NCBI GenBank assembly: GCA_017431745.1
Contig: JAFRKK010000003.1
Span: forward strand, 67,927 to 131,926
Source of the DNA: Candidatus Saccharimonadota bacterium
Lineage (GTDB): Bacteria; Patescibacteriota; Saccharimonadia; Saccharimonadales; Saccharimonadaceae
DNA: 64,000 bases
Reading direction: 5' to 3'
This document shows positions 14,312-23,495 of this stretch, in pieces. The first letter of the stretch is position 1; the number at the start of each line of letters is the position of its first letter. The notes under the pieces were generated by a model. That model was given only the letters and a program-made list of their open reading frames with translations. It was not told the origin of the DNA and did not search any database. A program made the position numbers and the translations under genes.

Positions 14312-16879
14312 ATGGATAATGGCTCGAATAATAGTGCTGAAAAGCATCCGGTGAGGGATTCGGCGAATGAGAGCATACGGCCGGGGTTTTTGGGTGGTCA
14401 AGGCGGGGGAGAGACGCCGGCGGAAGGAAAGGTTAATCTAAGTCGAGAAGCAGCGGCTGACGAGCTAGGAAATAATGAGGCGGCGGCAGCTAGTGCGCCA
14501 AGTGCAACAGGTGCGGCTGGGCTGGCGGCTGGTTTAAGAAAAAGTGAGGTAGGTGGCGGCGGATTCTTTTCGGGTACGGGGCGCAGCTTAGCTGAGGGTA
14601 AAAAAGCGTTCAATAAGGCTAAACTTATTAAAGCGTCAGCAGGGGGAGGAGTCTTGGTAGCGATTTTGGCGGTGGCGGTGTTAGTGGTAGGTACGCCGAT
14701 TTTTATGATTGGGAATTTGGATTATAATTTGATGGGTTCACTAGGTTTTACGAATACGGTGAATATTCTGGAGGAGCAAGCTGAGTATGTGACGGGTGAG
14801 CAGTTAGCAAAGGGTGAAGTGCCGGCGGACTATGCAGCAGATTTGGCTAAAGCAGGAATTCAGGTGGGACAGGTAACAGTGGCAGGAGATTTTGTCCCGA
14901 CTAATAAATATATCGCAAACGTGGATGAGCTGAATGAAATAGCGGCAGTGGGGAGTGGTTTTCAGGCAAATAGTGCGGAGGGGGAGCTAGCGGCATTATT
15001 TGACAATGAAGTGATTACGGCGGCGGATTTTGTGGCGGCGGTAGAGTCAAACCCAAAGATGTACATGGCGTTTACAGAGGGAGCGGATATTTCGGCAAGG
15101 TATTATTATAGCGAAGATGTGGATAAGACTTATAACGCTATGGGGCTAAAGAGGTGGGCGTTCCAGGCCTGGGAAGCGACTGGTGATCCAAAGGTGGACC
15201 AAAATAATTATGATGAAATTTTAAAAAGCATACTTGACGTAGAATCTTCAACTGATGGTGGGTATGATTGCGGGGAAGTATGCTCGGGCGTTAACTTGAC
15301 GGGCGATGCAGAAGATATTTTGGATGAATTTTGGAACCCAAATGATAGCGCGGCGCAGCTTTTGAACTCAGCGGTTTCATCGGAAGAATCATACAAGGCA
15401 GCGAGTGCGTTTATGGCGATTGAGGAGCCTTTACAGAGAACGCGAATTGATGGAGATGGTCCAGCGAATGAGGTGATGAATACTTTGAATGATGATTCGA
15501 TTGAGGTGACTTATGTTGATGTGACTACTGGTGAAGAAGTGACGAAGGGGCTGTCGATTATTGAAACGCCGAATTTCATTGCTGCGGCATCGGGCGGTGG
15601 CTTTGACAAGGCGGAAGCGGCAAACTTTTCGCGTGACCGAGTGCTTAAATTGACTGATGCTAATTCGTGGGTAGTTGAAGATACGGTGATTGCTACAGAT
15701 GGGAGGAAAAAATCAGAAATAGGTGTCGGTTCAATTTTCGATGGACCAGTAGATTTATACTCAGCAGAAAGCAGTGTACAGATTGCTTTGTCAGATACTA
15801 ATGCGAATTTGCATACTTCGGTTGTGGGAGGAAACCGGATTGTGGAAGGTGGAGCTTTTCTTTCTAATATGATTAATCAACATGCGATTGGTGCGATGCC
15901 TTCTGATGCGGGGACGGTGGCGAATTATAGCCATGAAGTAAAAAAAGTCGCTGCGCGTAAAGCGGAGGCGGAGCGTGCGACGAGAAACCCGTTTGATATT
16001 TCGTCGCCAAATACCTTTATGGGGAGTATAGCTCATGGATTGGCGAATATGATGATTCAAAATCGTGTGACTAAATCTCCTGTGGTGTCGGCGATTGGTG
16101 CTGTGATGAGTTATGCAGGGAATGCTACGAACGGTTTGTTTGGCGGAGCATTGGCGGACGGTAATAGCAAATCTTATTTAGACACTTCTGGTGAAAATTG
16201 TGAAACTGCATGGTCAATTGGCTCGACGGCGGATCTTTATTGTACGCAAAATAATACTATTTATACTGGATTGATGGATAAGACAAAAGAATACTGGGAT
16301 AAAAAGTTTGACGATGAGTATTATAAAGAATACTATGAAGATTGGGTGAAGAAAGGAATGGCGCGATGGGTTTGGGGAACGAAAGACACGATTGCGTGCG
16401 GGAACAGTGGCATTACGGGTGTATTGTTTAACTTTTTGGATATTTGTGCAAGCGGTGATGATGTAGCTACTGGGGCGGAATTTGTGATGAGTGATGATAA
16501 TCCTATGATTAAAGAGTTTTCGGGGTATACTTTGTACAATACAGTGGCATCGCTTTTGAGCGGGGAGCAAAGTGAAGCGTCGATGATTCTGGAAGACCTT
16601 TATGCAGAGGAGCCATTAGATAATTCGCGGGCGGGGATTGTGGCGAGGCGTTCAGGCATGACGAAGCGTGAGGCGGAAGTGGCGCTGGCGTATGCGGATT
16701 ATTTGAATATGGTGGCTAGGTACGATGCTTCGAATCGATATGCGTTTGGTGAGGTAGAGTTTGAAATGCCGGAAAAGAGTTTGCTGGAAGAATATTCCGA
16801 AAAAATAAATGGTGACTTGTATTGTTTCTGGCGAGGTCGTAATGAATACGGTGACGTAAGAAATCGTAATTTTGCTTAA
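14312..16879 (+). CDS. Large membrane-anchored protein of unknown function
   Basis: 855 residues. A disordered Gly/Ala/Ser-rich N-terminus (1-110) precedes one strong membrane segment (about 112-135, GVLVAILAVAVLVVG) and a large region of about 700 residues, acidic, with scattered Cys (CGEVCSG near 310; further Cys near 630-720). No family recognised with certainty; a gene of this shape next to a small anchored protein is suggestive of a surface or secretion apparatus component, but that is inference. A -10 TATAAT (14300-14305) ends 6 nt before the ATG: probably leaderless. Confidence 0.7.
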   Translation: MDNGSNNSAEKHPVRDSANESIRPGFLGGQGGGETPAEGKVNLSREAAADELGNNEAAAASAPSATGAAGLAAGLRKSEVGGGGFFSGTGRSLAEGKKAFNKAKLIKASAGGGVLVAILAVAVLVVGTPIFMIGNLDYNLMGSLGFTNTVNILEEQAEYVTGEQLAKGEVPADYAADLAKAGIQVGQVTVAGDFVPTNKYIANVDELNEIAAVGSGFQANSAEGELAALFDNEVITAADFVAAVESNPKMYMAFTEGADISARYYYSEDVDKTYNAMGLKRWAFQAWEATGDPKVDQNNYDEILKSILDVESSTDGGYDCGEVCSGVNLTGDAEDILDEFWNPNDSAAQLLNSAVSSEESYKAASAFMAIEEPLQRTRIDGDGPANEVMNTLNDDSIEVTYVDVTTGEEVTKGLSIIETPNFIAAASGGGFDKAEAANFSRDRVLKLTDANSWVVEDTVIATDGRKKSEIGVGSIFDGPVDLYSAESSVQIALSDTNANLHTSVVGGNRIVEGGAFLSNMINQHAIGAMPSDAGTVANYSHEVKKVAARKAEAERATRNPFDISSPNTFMGSIAHGLANMMIQNRVTKSPVVSAIGAVMSYAGNATNGLFGGALADGNSKSYLDTSGENCETAWSIGSTADLYCTQNNTIYTGLMDKTKEYWDKKFDDEYYKEYYEDWVKKGMARWVWGTKDTIACGNSGITGVLFNFLDICASGDDVATGAEFVMSDDNPMIKEFSGYTLYNTVASLLSGEQSEASMILEDLYAEEPLDNSRAGIVARRSGMTKREAEVALAYADYLNMVARYDASNRYAFGEVEFEMPEKSLLEEYSEKINGDLYCFWRGRNEYGDVRNRNFA

Positions 16880-16930
16880 AGTTTGAAGTGGTGATATAAT
16901 AATATAGATATATTATATGTGGAGTTATTA

Positions 16931-17890
16931 ATGGAAAAACTTGAGAAACTAAAACAGGAGTTAAAAAAAATAAATGCTGAGGCGGCCAGCGTAAAGGATT
17001 TGCCGGTTGAGAAACGAGCGGAGTTTGGACGAAAGATAAATGCGAAAAAACAAGAAGTGTTGGCTAAACTAGCCGAAGCGGAGAAAGCTTTGATTGACGT
17101 AGCGGCGGAGCCGATCGATGTGACGGCGTGGTCGGGAACGAATGAGGCTATGCCTGAGTTTTATTCAACCGAATTAGGGTCTAAGCATCCATTGATGACG
17201 GAGCTTAATCGAGTGGTAGAAATTTACCAGATGATGGGCTTTGAAGTGATGGAGAGTCGGCAACTTGATGATGAATTCCACATGTTTGATTCTTTGAATT
17301 TTGCAAAAGAGCATCCGGCGCGTGATGGTTATGATACCTTCCGAACAGAAGAAGGATTGATCCCGCCGGCACATACTTCAACAATGCAACATCGGGCTTT
17401 GAAGAAATATAAATATAAACTTGAGCAGGGGGAGCCGGTGGCGGTAGTAGTGCCGGGTCGGGTTTACCGAAATGAAGATGTAGATGCGACACATGAGCAT
17501 ACTTTTTATCAGTGTGAAGGAATTTTTGTGTCGGAAAATTGTACGCTTGGGAATATGTTAGGGGTGCTACGCGAATTCTTTGAGCGATATTACGAGCAGA
17601 AATTGGAGATTAGGACGCAACCGGGATATTTCCCATTTACGGAGCCATCGGTAGAGTTTATGATTGAAAAACCGAAAGTTTTGGGTGGTAAAAAAGGCGA
17701 CTGGTTGGAAATGCTAGGTTGCGGAATGATTCATCCGAATGTATTAAAAATGGCTGGAATTGATCCTAATAAGTATCATGGGTTTGCTTGGGGTGGCGGA
17801 ATTGACCGCTTAGTATTGCTGCGTTATGGACTGGGCGATATACGAGTGTTCGAGAGTGGTAATCTTAATTTCTTAAGGGAGTTTAATTAA
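16931..17890 (+). CDS. pheS: Phenylalanyl-tRNA synthetase alpha chain
   Basis: 319 residues from ATG 16931; a GTG 12 nt upstream overlaps the GTGGAG ribosome site and is unlikely to be the start. The alpha subunit carries the class II catalytic core; motif 2/3-like segments TFYQCEGIF, GYFPFTEPSVE and GFAWGGGIDRLVLLRYGLGDIR are visible, after an N-terminal coiled-coil. It works as a heterotetramer with PheT, encoded 1 nt downstream. Promoter TGATATAAT with TATAAT at 16895-16900. Confidence 0.96.
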   Translation: MEKLEKLKQELKKINAEAASVKDLPVEKRAEFGRKINAKKQEVLAKLAEAEKALIDVAAEPIDVTAWSGTNEAMPEFYSTELGSKHPLMTELNRVVEIYQMMGFEVMESRQLDDEFHMFDSLNFAKEHPARDGYDTFRTEEGLIPPAHTSTMQHRALKKYKYKLEQGEPVAVVVPGRVYRNEDVDATHEHTFYQCEGIFVSENCTLGNMLGVLREFFERYYEQKLEIRTQPGYFPFTEPSVEFMIEKPKVLGGKKGDWLEMLGCGMIHPNVLKMAGIDPNKYHGFAWGGGIDRLVLLRYGLGDIRVFESGNLNFLREFN

Positions 17891-17891
17891 T

Positions 17892-20333
17892 ATGAGAATT
17901 TCACTAAACTGGTTAAAAAAGTTTGTAGATATCAAGATTTCGGACGAAGGGTTAGTGCGCTTGATTGGAGCACGATTGGTGGAGGTGGAAGACGTAATTG
18001 ATGAAACGCATAAATACGACAAAATCTATGTAGTAAAAGTGGTAGAAGCCGAGAAAATCCCGGACACGCATTTGACAAGGTGCATGATTGATTGTGGCGA
18101 AAAAGAATTGGTGCAAGTAATGTGCGGGGCGCCAAACGTACACGAAGGAATGTTGGCGGCTTGGATTGCGCCGGGAGCGGTGGTGCCAGCGTCGGTACAC
18201 GAAGACGCGCCGTTTGTGATTGGCACTCGTAAGATGCTTGGGAAATATGATTCGCACGGGATGTTGGCGGCAGCAGACGAATTAGACATTGGTGAGGACC
18301 ATGAAGGGATTATTGAAATTGATCCGGAAATGGCTAAGCCGGGGGATTTACTCGCGGATGTCTTTGGATTAAACGATAAGATACTTGATATCGAAAACAA
18401 GTCCTTGACGCATCGGCCGGATTGTTTCGGAATGATTGGGTTTGCCAGAGAAGTTGCTGGGATACTTGGGCAGCGATTTGAAATGGACTTTTCGAGGGAT
18501 TTCGGAGGCTGCTGCCGAGATGGAGCGCCCGAGCCCCGTGAAGACGGGCGCGAGGGACGCGACCCGAGAAAAGTGCCATTTAAATTGCTGCCAGATATCA
18601 AGATCTCTGACAATACAATCTGTCCGAGACTGACGGCGGTGGTGATGGAAAAGCATGGTGAAATCAAGAAGAAATACTTGACCTATATCGATACGGTGCT
18701 TGCGAAATCTGGAATGAAACCGATTAGCCCAATTGTGGATGCCACGAATTATTTGATGCTACTGACTGGGCAGCCTTTGCATGCTTATGATTATGATAAA
18801 TTCGTGAAGGTAGGAAAGACGGATAAGCCAATTATTGGTGTGAGACTGGCGAAGAAAAACGAAAAGCTGACTTTGTTAGATGATACTGATTTGGTGCTGA
18901 ACGAAAATGATATTATCATTACGTCAAATGATGTTCCAGTCGGGTTGGCGGGGGCGAAGGGTGGTAAGTCGACGATGATTGATGAGAATACAAAAAACAT
19001 ATTACTTGAAGTGGCGACGTTCTCTTTGTTTAACCTGCGCAAGACGCAAATGGCGCACGGCGTGTTTACGGAGGCGATTACGCGTTATACTAAGGGGCAA
19101 CCTCCATATCAGACTTTGGCAGTGGCCGAGAAATGTGCGGAGATGTTGGCGGAAGGATTTAAAGTGGCAGGGGTAGCGGATAAATATCCGAAACCGGAAA
19201 AACCGAGTGTTGTAAAAATTACAACAAATGAGATTAACGGTTTGCTTGGAACGGATTATTCTACCGAATTAATCACAAAGACGCTAGAGAACGTAGGATT
19301 TCAGATAACTTCTGTTTCGGACCGTTCGGAGGTTACGACCGAGAAAGAGGGCGCTTCGCCCGTGACGACGGGCCGAAGCGACCCGTGTCCGAAACAGATA
19401 GTTATTGAAATCCTCGTACCGGAGTGGCGGACAGATATTCATATCAAGGAAGACATCATTGAGGAAGTAGGTCGACTGCTCGGCTATGATAACATTAAGC
19501 CGGTTTTGCCAGCTCATTATACTGCCGAGAGGAACAAGATGTTCGAAATGAAGCGACAGATTCGGGATTTGATGGCAAGATATGGAGCGAGTGAGCTTTT
19601 GACTTATAGTTTTGTGAGTGAGCAGCTACTCGAAAAAGCTGGGCTTGATGTGAAGAATTCGTATAGAATCGTGAATTCGATTTCGCCGGAATTACAACTA
19701 GTTCGGCAGTCAATTGTGCCGAGTTTGCTAGACAAGTCGTTCATGAACCAAAAGTTGCCGGTGGATAAGTTTGCGATTTATGAAATGAATACGGTTTATC
19801 GGAAGGATTTGGGGCTGACTGACGAGAAAGTGCCGACGGAGAAGGTGTCGCTAGGCTTTGTAGTGGCGGAGCGGAAGAATCAAGAAACTGCGTACTATAA
19901 GGCGAAAAAATATGCGGCAAAATTATTTGAAGAGTTAAATATTGTAGTAGAATTTGTACCACTTAAGAGTAACAAATTAGCAGAAGCTAAACCATTTGAA
20001 GTAAAAAGGTCGGCGGAGATTTTGGTGGATGGTAAATACATTGGTGTTGTGGGTGAATTTAAGAATTCGGTGCGGAGTGCGTTTAAGCTGGCGCCATATT
20101 TGGCTGGGTTTGAGGTAGATATGGAAACGCTTGTGACACAAATGTCGCATAAAAAACAGATTAATTTGAAAGAACAGAAACCTGAGGACTTAACCTTGAC
20201 GACGGACAAGAGTTATGCGGCGGCTTTAGCTGAAGTGCAGAAGAAATATCCAGAGGCAAAAATTAAACCTGGCACAATTTATCAAGCTGAAGGGCAGAAG
20301 ACGCGTAATATCACTTTCCATATTGAAAAATAA
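17892..20333 (+). CDS. pheT: Phenylalanyl-tRNA synthetase beta chain, with two palindromic insertions
   Basis: 813 residues. An EMAP-type tRNA-binding domain (about 39-150), B3/B4 editing region with HRPDCFGMIGFAREVAG and GQPLHAYDYDK, B5 domain, catalytic-like domain and a C-terminal anticodon-binding FDX-ACB domain (about 720-813) are recognisable. Residues about 193-234 and 469-507 come from palindromic elements in opposite orientations; both fall between conserved blocks and keep the frame open. It starts 1 nt after pheS, so the two subunits are coupled. Confidence 0.95.
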   Translation: MRISLNWLKKFVDIKISDEGLVRLIGARLVEVEDVIDETHKYDKIYVVKVVEAEKIPDTHLTRCMIDCGEKELVQVMCGAPNVHEGMLAAWIAPGAVVPASVHEDAPFVIGTRKMLGKYDSHGMLAAADELDIGEDHEGIIEIDPEMAKPGDLLADVFGLNDKILDIENKSLTHRPDCFGMIGFAREVAGILGQRFEMDFSRDFGGCCRDGAPEPREDGREGRDPRKVPFKLLPDIKISDNTICPRLTAVVMEKHGEIKKKYLTYIDTVLAKSGMKPISPIVDATNYLMLLTGQPLHAYDYDKFVKVGKTDKPIIGVRLAKKNEKLTLLDDTDLVLNENDIIITSNDVPVGLAGAKGGKSTMIDENTKNILLEVATFSLFNLRKTQMAHGVFTEAITRYTKGQPPYQTLAVAEKCAEMLAEGFKVAGVADKYPKPEKPSVVKITTNEINGLLGTDYSTELITKTLENVGFQITSVSDRSEVTTEKEGASPVTTGRSDPCPKQIVIEILVPEWRTDIHIKEDIIEEVGRLLGYDNIKPVLPAHYTAERNKMFEMKRQIRDLMARYGASELLTYSFVSEQLLEKAGLDVKNSYRIVNSISPELQLVRQSIVPSLLDKSFMNQKLPVDKFAIYEMNTVYRKDLGLTDEKVPTEKVSLGFVVAERKNQETAYYKAKKYAAKLFEELNIVVEFVPLKSNKLAEAKPFEVKRSAEILVDGKYIGVVGEFKNSVRSAFKLAPYLAGFEVDMETLVTQMSHKKQINLKEQKPEDLTLTTDKSYAAALAEVQKKYPEAKIKPGTIYQAEGQKTRNITFHIEK
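18469..18592 (-). repeat. In-frame palindromic element 1 in pheT
   Basis: Left arm 18469-18496 (GGCAGCGATTTGAAATGGAC...) is complementary to right arm 18565-18592 (...GTGCCATTTAAATTGCTGCC). The core 18497-18564 contains GAGCCCCGTGAAGACGGGCG and is almost identical, inverted, to the intergenic copy after rpoC (44951-45070). It encodes an Arg/Gly/Glu/Pro-rich loop. Confidence 0.9.
19296..19413 (-). repeat. In-frame palindromic element 2 in pheT
   Basis: Arms 19296-19322 (GGATTTCAGATAACTTCTGT...) and 19387-19413 (...ACAGATAGTTATTGAAATCC) are complementary with a few mismatches. The core matches the FISUMP 1 copy in inverted orientation; where the inner stem differs (GCTCCG to GCTTCG) the opposite strand changes to match (CGGAGC to CGAAGC). 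Confidence 0.9.
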
Positions 20334-20369
20334 TTTGAAATCTTTTAATACTTATGTTAATATAGGGTT

Positions 20370-21131
20370 ATGATACTTTTAGATTCGGTTACGAAAAAAT
20401 ATCCGGGTGATACTGAGCCTGCGCTAGATTCGGTTTCGCTGCATATTGAGCCTAATGAGTTTGCATTTCTAGTAGGAAAATCAGGAGCAGGTAAATCAAC
20501 CTTGATGAAGATGATCACGAAAGAAGAAAGCCCGGATTCTGGGAAGATTATCATTGGCGGGATTGATTTAGATTATGTGAAAAAGCGTCATATTCCGGGA
20601 TATCGGCGACGACTAGGCGTGGTGTTTCAGGATTTTAAGTTGTTGCCGCGGAGAACGGTGTATGAAAATGTGGCTTTTGCACTTGAAATTGCTGGGATGA
20701 GCAATAAGGAAATTCGTAAGACTGTGCCGAAAGTATTGGAACTAGTTGATTTGTCGGACCAGGCGAAAAAGTTTCCACATCAGTTATCGGGTGGACAACA
20801 ACAGCGAGTGTCGATTGCGCGTTCAGTCGCGAGACAGCCGAAGATTTTGATTGCGGACGAGCCGACGGCGAACCTAGATAAGCTGACTACAAAGGAAATT
20901 ATTGACCTGTTGAAGAAAATTAATGATTTTGGCACGACAATTTTGGTGACGACACACAATGAAAATATCGTGAATAATTTACAAAAACGGGTGATCACGA
21001 TGAAAAACGGTAAGATTATTAGTGACCAGAAGAATGGTGGGTTCTATAAACTGGACGGGAAGCCGGAGCCGGCGCGGCGAGTACAAACGCCGGGGCATGC
21101 TTTGCGCCCGAAAAGGAAGGTAATACAATAA
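20370..21131 (+). CDS. ftsE: Cell division ATP-binding protein FtsE
   Basis: 253 residues. ABC ATPase with Walker A GKSGAGKS, signature LSGGQQQRV, Walker B ILIADEP and switch His in VTTHN. FtsE and FtsX form a membrane complex that passes a divisome signal to periplasmic or extracellular peptidoglycan hydrolases. It overlaps the ftsX operon by 1-nt spacing. The C-terminal 25 residues are basic. A TGT-TAATAT box (20358-20363) ends 6 nt before the ATG: probably leaderless. Confidence 0.94.
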   Translation: MILLDSVTKKYPGDTEPALDSVSLHIEPNEFAFLVGKSGAGKSTLMKMITKEESPDSGKIIIGGIDLDYVKKRHIPGYRRRLGVVFQDFKLLPRRTVYENVAFALEIAGMSNKEIRKTVPKVLELVDLSDQAKKFPHQLSGGQQQRVSIARSVARQPKILIADEPTANLDKLTTKEIIDLLKKINDFGTTILVTTHNENIVNNLQKRVITMKNGKIISDQKNGGFYKLDGKPEPARRVQTPGHALRPKRKVIQ

Positions 21132-21132
21132 A

Positions 21133-22158
21133 ATGACTAAGGTGGAAAAAGAAAAAAAGCTAAAAACCGTATCGAAAAAAAGTTTGAAGACGATGCAGAA
21201 GACGCGTGGGCACCACAAGGTGCGGGAAAAAGCGCGAATTGTGAAGTACGGTACTAAGGGATTCGGACGGAATATTTGGTTGTCGACCGCGGCGACGGTA
21301 GTGATGGCGATCACCTTGATTATTTTGTTTGTGACGGTGGTGGCAAGTGTGATTTTGACCTCGACAGCGGATTTGATGAAAGACAAAATTGACATTACGA
21401 TTTATTTTAAGCCAAATACCTCGCAGGAGGCTTTGGACGAACTTGCGGCAGACATGAGTTCGGATTCAAACGTAAAAAGCGTGGAGACTTCGACTTCGGA
21501 AGAGGAGTACGAAAAGTTTTTGGCTGAAAATAGCGAGAGTGAGGATATTATCAATATTCTAGATGACGAAATGACAAAGATGATGATAGCAAAGATGCAG
21601 GCAACGATGCGGATTAAGGTGTATGATGTAGATAATCTAGACAGTATTCGGGACAAAGTAGATAATAGCGAACTATTTAGAAACTATACTGATAAAGATA
21701 AAGCGCCGACTTACGATGTGAACCGAGCGGAAATTGCGACGATTAATTCTTGGGCGCGAATTGCGAGGACAGGAGGCGTGATACTAGCAGCAGTGTTCTT
21801 GGTGATTTCAATTTTGATTATTTTCTCGACGATTCGGATGGCGATTTTCTCGCGGCGGGAAGAAATTTACATGATGAAGTTGGTGGGGGCGGACAAGAGT
21901 TTTATTCGTGGGCCGTTTTTGATTGAAGCGGAGATTTGCGGAGTGATTGCTGGGATAGTGGCTGGTGCAATATCATTTGCTGGGTTTATGTTTTTGTCTC
22001 CGAAGTTGGCATCGTATGGGATTGACGTGAGTGTGATTACTAATGTGCTGGAATCAAATAAGTTGATTTTGGTGTTCTTGGTATTTATTGGGCTTGGAAT
22101 TGTGATTGGGCGGATTTCATCGTGGCTTGCGGTGTCGAAATATTTACACAAAGCTTAG
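21133..22158 (+). CDS. ftsX: Cell division protein FtsX
   Basis: 341 residues: Lys-rich N-terminal tail of about 50 residues, membrane segment near 58-80, an extracellular domain (about 85-210), then three membrane segments with the FtsX/MacB-type SRREEIYMMKLVGA motif between the second and third. It is the transmembrane partner of FtsE and probably activates the CHAP hydrolase encoded next. Confidence 0.93.
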   Translation: MTKVEKEKKLKTVSKKSLKTMQKTRGHHKVREKARIVKYGTKGFGRNIWLSTAATVVMAITLIILFVTVVASVILTSTADLMKDKIDITIYFKPNTSQEALDELAADMSSDSNVKSVETSTSEEEYEKFLAENSESEDIINILDDEMTKMMIAKMQATMRIKVYDVDNLDSIRDKVDNSELFRNYTDKDKAPTYDVNRAEIATINSWARIARTGGVILAAVFLVISILIIFSTIRMAIFSRREEIYMMKLVGADKSFIRGPFLIEAEICGVIAGIVAGAISFAGFMFLSPKLASYGIDVSVITNVLESNKLILVFLVFIGLGIVIGRISSWLAVSKYLHKA

Positions 22159-22257
22159 TTCAAACTTTCTTTGGAAAAGAAAGTTTGGCAAAGAAATAAT
22201 AAAAATCAAATCAGAAGTGAATTCCGATTTGATTTTTGATTATGATTATGATAATAT
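22150..22257 (+). repeat. Double-hairpin terminator array with promoter (copy 2)
   Basis: CAAACTTTCTTT / AAGAAAGTTTG, then GCAAAGAAA, then AAATCAAATC / GATTTGATTT around AGAAGTGAATTCC with a T5 tail, then GATTATGATTATGATAATAT, which contains a TGA-TAATAT -10 box (22252-22257) ending 6 nt before the next ATG. The same order of parts occurs at 10352 and in part at 23426. Confidence 0.8.
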
Positions 22258-22263
22258 ATTAAT

Positions 22264-23406
22264 ATGGTAATACTAAGAAACAAAAAAATAAAAATATACA
22301 TAATGATTCCAGTAGTGTTGGCTACTGTTTTTGGTGTAGTGATTAATTCGAGGGTAGATGCTTATATTTGTAAGCCGGGAGATACGAAATGTGAGGAAGC
22401 AAAGAAAAACATGCAGGACAATCAGAGTGCGGCGAATAGCTACACAAAGAAGGCGGACTCAGTGGGAGCGATTATTGAGCAGTTGAACGACGAAATTAGC
22501 AGTCTAAATAACGTGATTGCGGAAAATGAGGCAGAAGTAAAGCGATTGAATAAGGAAATCGAAAAAACAGAAGAAAAGTTGGAGGATGAGCAGTCGGCAT
22601 TAGCAGAGTTACTTGTTAACATGCATTTTGAATCAGATGCGGAGCCGATTAGGATTTTGGCGGGGGCGACTTCAATTTCAGATTTAGCGGAGAAAGCAGC
22701 GCGCGACGAAGTGGTAAAACAGGAAATCGCAACGGCAAGTGATAAAGTAAAAGCAGCGAAGGAACAATTGAATAAGGAAAAGGAAGAAGTAGAAGCAAAG
22801 TTGAAGGAGAATGAGTCGAGCCGTTCGCTTTTGGCATCGAAACAAGCGGACCAGAAGGATTTGAAAGAAAAGTACGAGAAAAATGCTGATGATGCGTCGG
22901 CAGTAGCGGCTTATTGGGAAAAGCAATTCCAAGCTTTGGCATGGACGCCGCCTTCCAATACTTCGGGTAACGGTAACAGGTGGGCTGGCACCAGTAATAC
23001 CTATCCTTATGCGGGGAATTGTCCACAAGATAACGTACAGTATAGTGCCTATGGTGGTGCGGTGTGTCAGTGTACGAGTTATGCTAGCTGGAAGGCAAAA
23101 GAAAAATGGGGCATTACCAATAACTGGGGTGGGAATGCTTATTCTTATGAAAATGGAGCAGGGCGTTATGTGCCAGGTAGTGGAATTTATTCCTATGTGG
23201 ATTCGAGTCCGGCGCCGTACACAATTGCAATTTGGAAGAGCGGGCCATATGGACACGTGGCTTGGGTGGAAAGCGTGAATGCAGATGGTTCGATTAACAT
23301 TTCTGAATATAACGTGAACTGGCCATCGATTGGCTGTTATATTGGTGACTATTGTTCAAGGACTGGAGTAGGCTCGGCTGGTGTTAGATTCCTACACTTT
23401 AACTAA
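22264..23406 (+). CDS. Secreted coiled-coil CHAP-domain peptidoglycan hydrolase
   Basis: 380 residues. Signal peptide or anchor 1-30; a long coiled coil (about 40-215, Glu/Lys/Leu heptads); a CHAP amidase/endopeptidase domain (about 245-380) with CQCTSYASWKAKEKWG (catalytic Cys) and YGHVAWVESVN (catalytic His). This is the architecture of PcsB/CwlO-type hydrolases controlled by FtsEX, and it follows ftsEX directly. It probably splits septal peptidoglycan. Start is set by a leaderless-type -10 box. Confidence 0.88.
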   Translation: MVILRNKKIKIYIMIPVVLATVFGVVINSRVDAYICKPGDTKCEEAKKNMQDNQSAANSYTKKADSVGAIIEQLNDEISSLNNVIAENEAEVKRLNKEIEKTEEKLEDEQSALAELLVNMHFESDAEPIRILAGATSISDLAEKAARDEVVKQEIATASDKVKAAKEQLNKEKEEVEAKLKENESSRSLLASKQADQKDLKEKYEKNADDASAVAAYWEKQFQALAWTPPSNTSGNGNRWAGTSNTYPYAGNCPQDNVQYSAYGGAVCQCTSYASWKAKEKWGITNNWGGNAYSYENGAGRYVPGSGIYSYVDSSPAPYTIAIWKSGPYGHVAWVESVNADGSINISEYNVNWPSIGCYIGDYCSRTGVGSAGVRFLHFN

Positions 23407-23425
23407 TTTGGTAAAAAACTAGTGT

Positions 23426-23483
23426 AAAAATCAACTTGGAGGTGAATTCCAAGTTGATTTTCGAATATGATTATGATAATATA
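23426..23483 (+). repeat. Hairpin terminator plus promoter (copy 3)
   Basis: AAAATCAACTTGGA / TTCCAAGTTGATTTT around GGTGAA, then GAATATGATTATGATAATAT. Hairpin, loop and the following promoter sequence closely match copy 2; here the ATG of the next gene is 13 nt after the -10 box rather than 6. Confidence 0.78.
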
Positions 23484-23495
23484 TTAAAGATAAAT

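Noticed and set aside
16919-16930. GTG start for pheS
   Set aside because: It coincides with the GTGGAG ribosome site serving ATG 16931.
22649-23278. Alternative frames over the CHAP hydrolase
   Set aside because: Shadows of the coiled-coil and CHAP coding sequence without recognisable products.
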